This document shows positions 5,613 to 5,747 of a stretch of 5,747 nucleotides of DNA, in pieces; positions within the stretch are counted from its first letter, which is position 1, and the number at the start of each line of letters is the position of its first letter. Below the pieces are notes generated by a model. The model was not told the DNA's origin and made no database searches. It saw only the letters and a program-made list of their open reading frames with translations. The position numbers and the translations under genes are program-made. Location: contig JAKZSU010000235.1 in the NCBI GenBank assembly GCA_047517485.1, positions 1 to 5,747 on the forward strand, in the 5' to 3' direction. The stretch is from JAKZSU01 sp047517485. Lineage in GTDB: Bacteria > Pseudomonadota > Alphaproteobacteria > UBA7887.

Positions 5613-5747
5613 TAGTGTCCGGTTAAAAATCGAATAAATTCAATTGGTTGGTTATTTGCGAAGCGTTGCATCTGTTTTCGTCTCCCGCAAGTGCTTGATG
5701 TATGGGCATTTTCTCGAAGAGGGTCACCGAGAGGATCTGTAACAAAG
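5613..5747 (-). mobile_element. IS4-family insertion sequence, one end (continues beyond the window)
   Basis: The sequence TAGTGTCCGGTTAAAAATC at about 5613-5631 forms the end of the element just outside the transposase stop codon. From here base composition becomes markedly richer in A and T than the genes to the left, as expected for an acquired element. The exact boundary (5613-5616) and target duplication cannot be fixed because the other end is outside the window. Confidence 0.65.
5623..5747 (-). CDS. IS4-family transposase, C-terminal end (cut by window edge)
   Basis: The minus strand is open from the window edge to a TAA at 5623-5625 and encodes about 40 residues. The segment LLQILSVTLFEKMPIHQAL and the closing NQLNLFDF are characteristic of the C-terminus of IS4-family transposases with an N-terminal DUF4372 domain (recalled from known family members, not searched). 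The catalytic DDE domain lies to the right of the window. The codons include TTA, ATA and AAT, unlike the GC-rich codons of the other genes. The transposase would cut and paste the element; whether it is intact cannot be seen. Confidence 0.8.
   Translation of the reverse strand, partial: LLQILSVTLFEKMPIHQALAGDENRCNASQITNQLNLFDF

Noticed and set aside
1..5747. CRISPR array, tRNA or rRNA genes
   Set aside because: I saw no regularly spaced repeats, no cloverleaf with a conserved TTCGANNC arm in context, and no rRNA-like sequence.

Overview
The base composition is GC-rich throughout, roughly 60-65% by eye, and codons strongly favour G or C at the third position. Together with the gene types this suggests an alphaproteobacterium, perhaps Rhodospirillales-like. 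The taxon is inferred from style and gene families, not from a marker gene.

Layout, left to right. Positions 1-137 look like the end of a mobile element. A plus-strand reading frame is open from the edge to a stop at 106-108 and is followed by short inverted and direct repeats. From about 138 to 545 lies the C-terminal part of a short-chain dehydrogenase/reductase (SDR) on the plus strand. Its cofactor-binding N-terminus is missing, so it was probably cut off by that element. Facing it and overlapping its last 20 bases is a minus-strand operon, read from 4422 down to 526. It encodes a FAD-binding medium subunit, a [2Fe-2S] small subunit, a molybdopterin-binding large subunit and a MoaD/ThiS-like small sulfur-carrier protein. 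The first three are packed to 1-2 bases and have the order M-S-L known from carbon monoxide dehydrogenase-like molybdenum hydroxylases. The large subunit lacks the CoxL signature, so the enzyme is a molybdenum hydroxylase of unknown substrate and not a recognisable CO dehydrogenase.

Upstream of the operon lies a 267-bp almost fully palindromic element (4539-4805). It has 34-bp terminal inverted repeats ending in TA and no transposase, so it looks like a MITE of the IS630/Tc1 type. It separates the operon from chaC (4820-5383, minus strand), a glutathione-degrading gamma-glutamylcyclotransferase that points the same way. After about 230 bases with no recognised gene, the right edge enters an IS4-family insertion sequence. 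The last 40 codons of its transposase (minus strand) and its terminal sequence are visible.

How the genes work together (inference): electrons from hydroxylation of a substrate at the Mo site of the large subunit would pass through the two [2Fe-2S] clusters to FAD. The MoaD-like protein may serve cofactor sulfuration or dithiolene synthesis for this enzyme. The molybdenum operon looks intact, while both flanks carry mobile-element scars. The least ordinary features are the palindromic MITE, a perfect 15-bp hairpin inside the MoaD-like gene, and the C-terminal tail of the MoaD-like protein after its Gly-Gly, which is encoded inside the opposing SDR gene.
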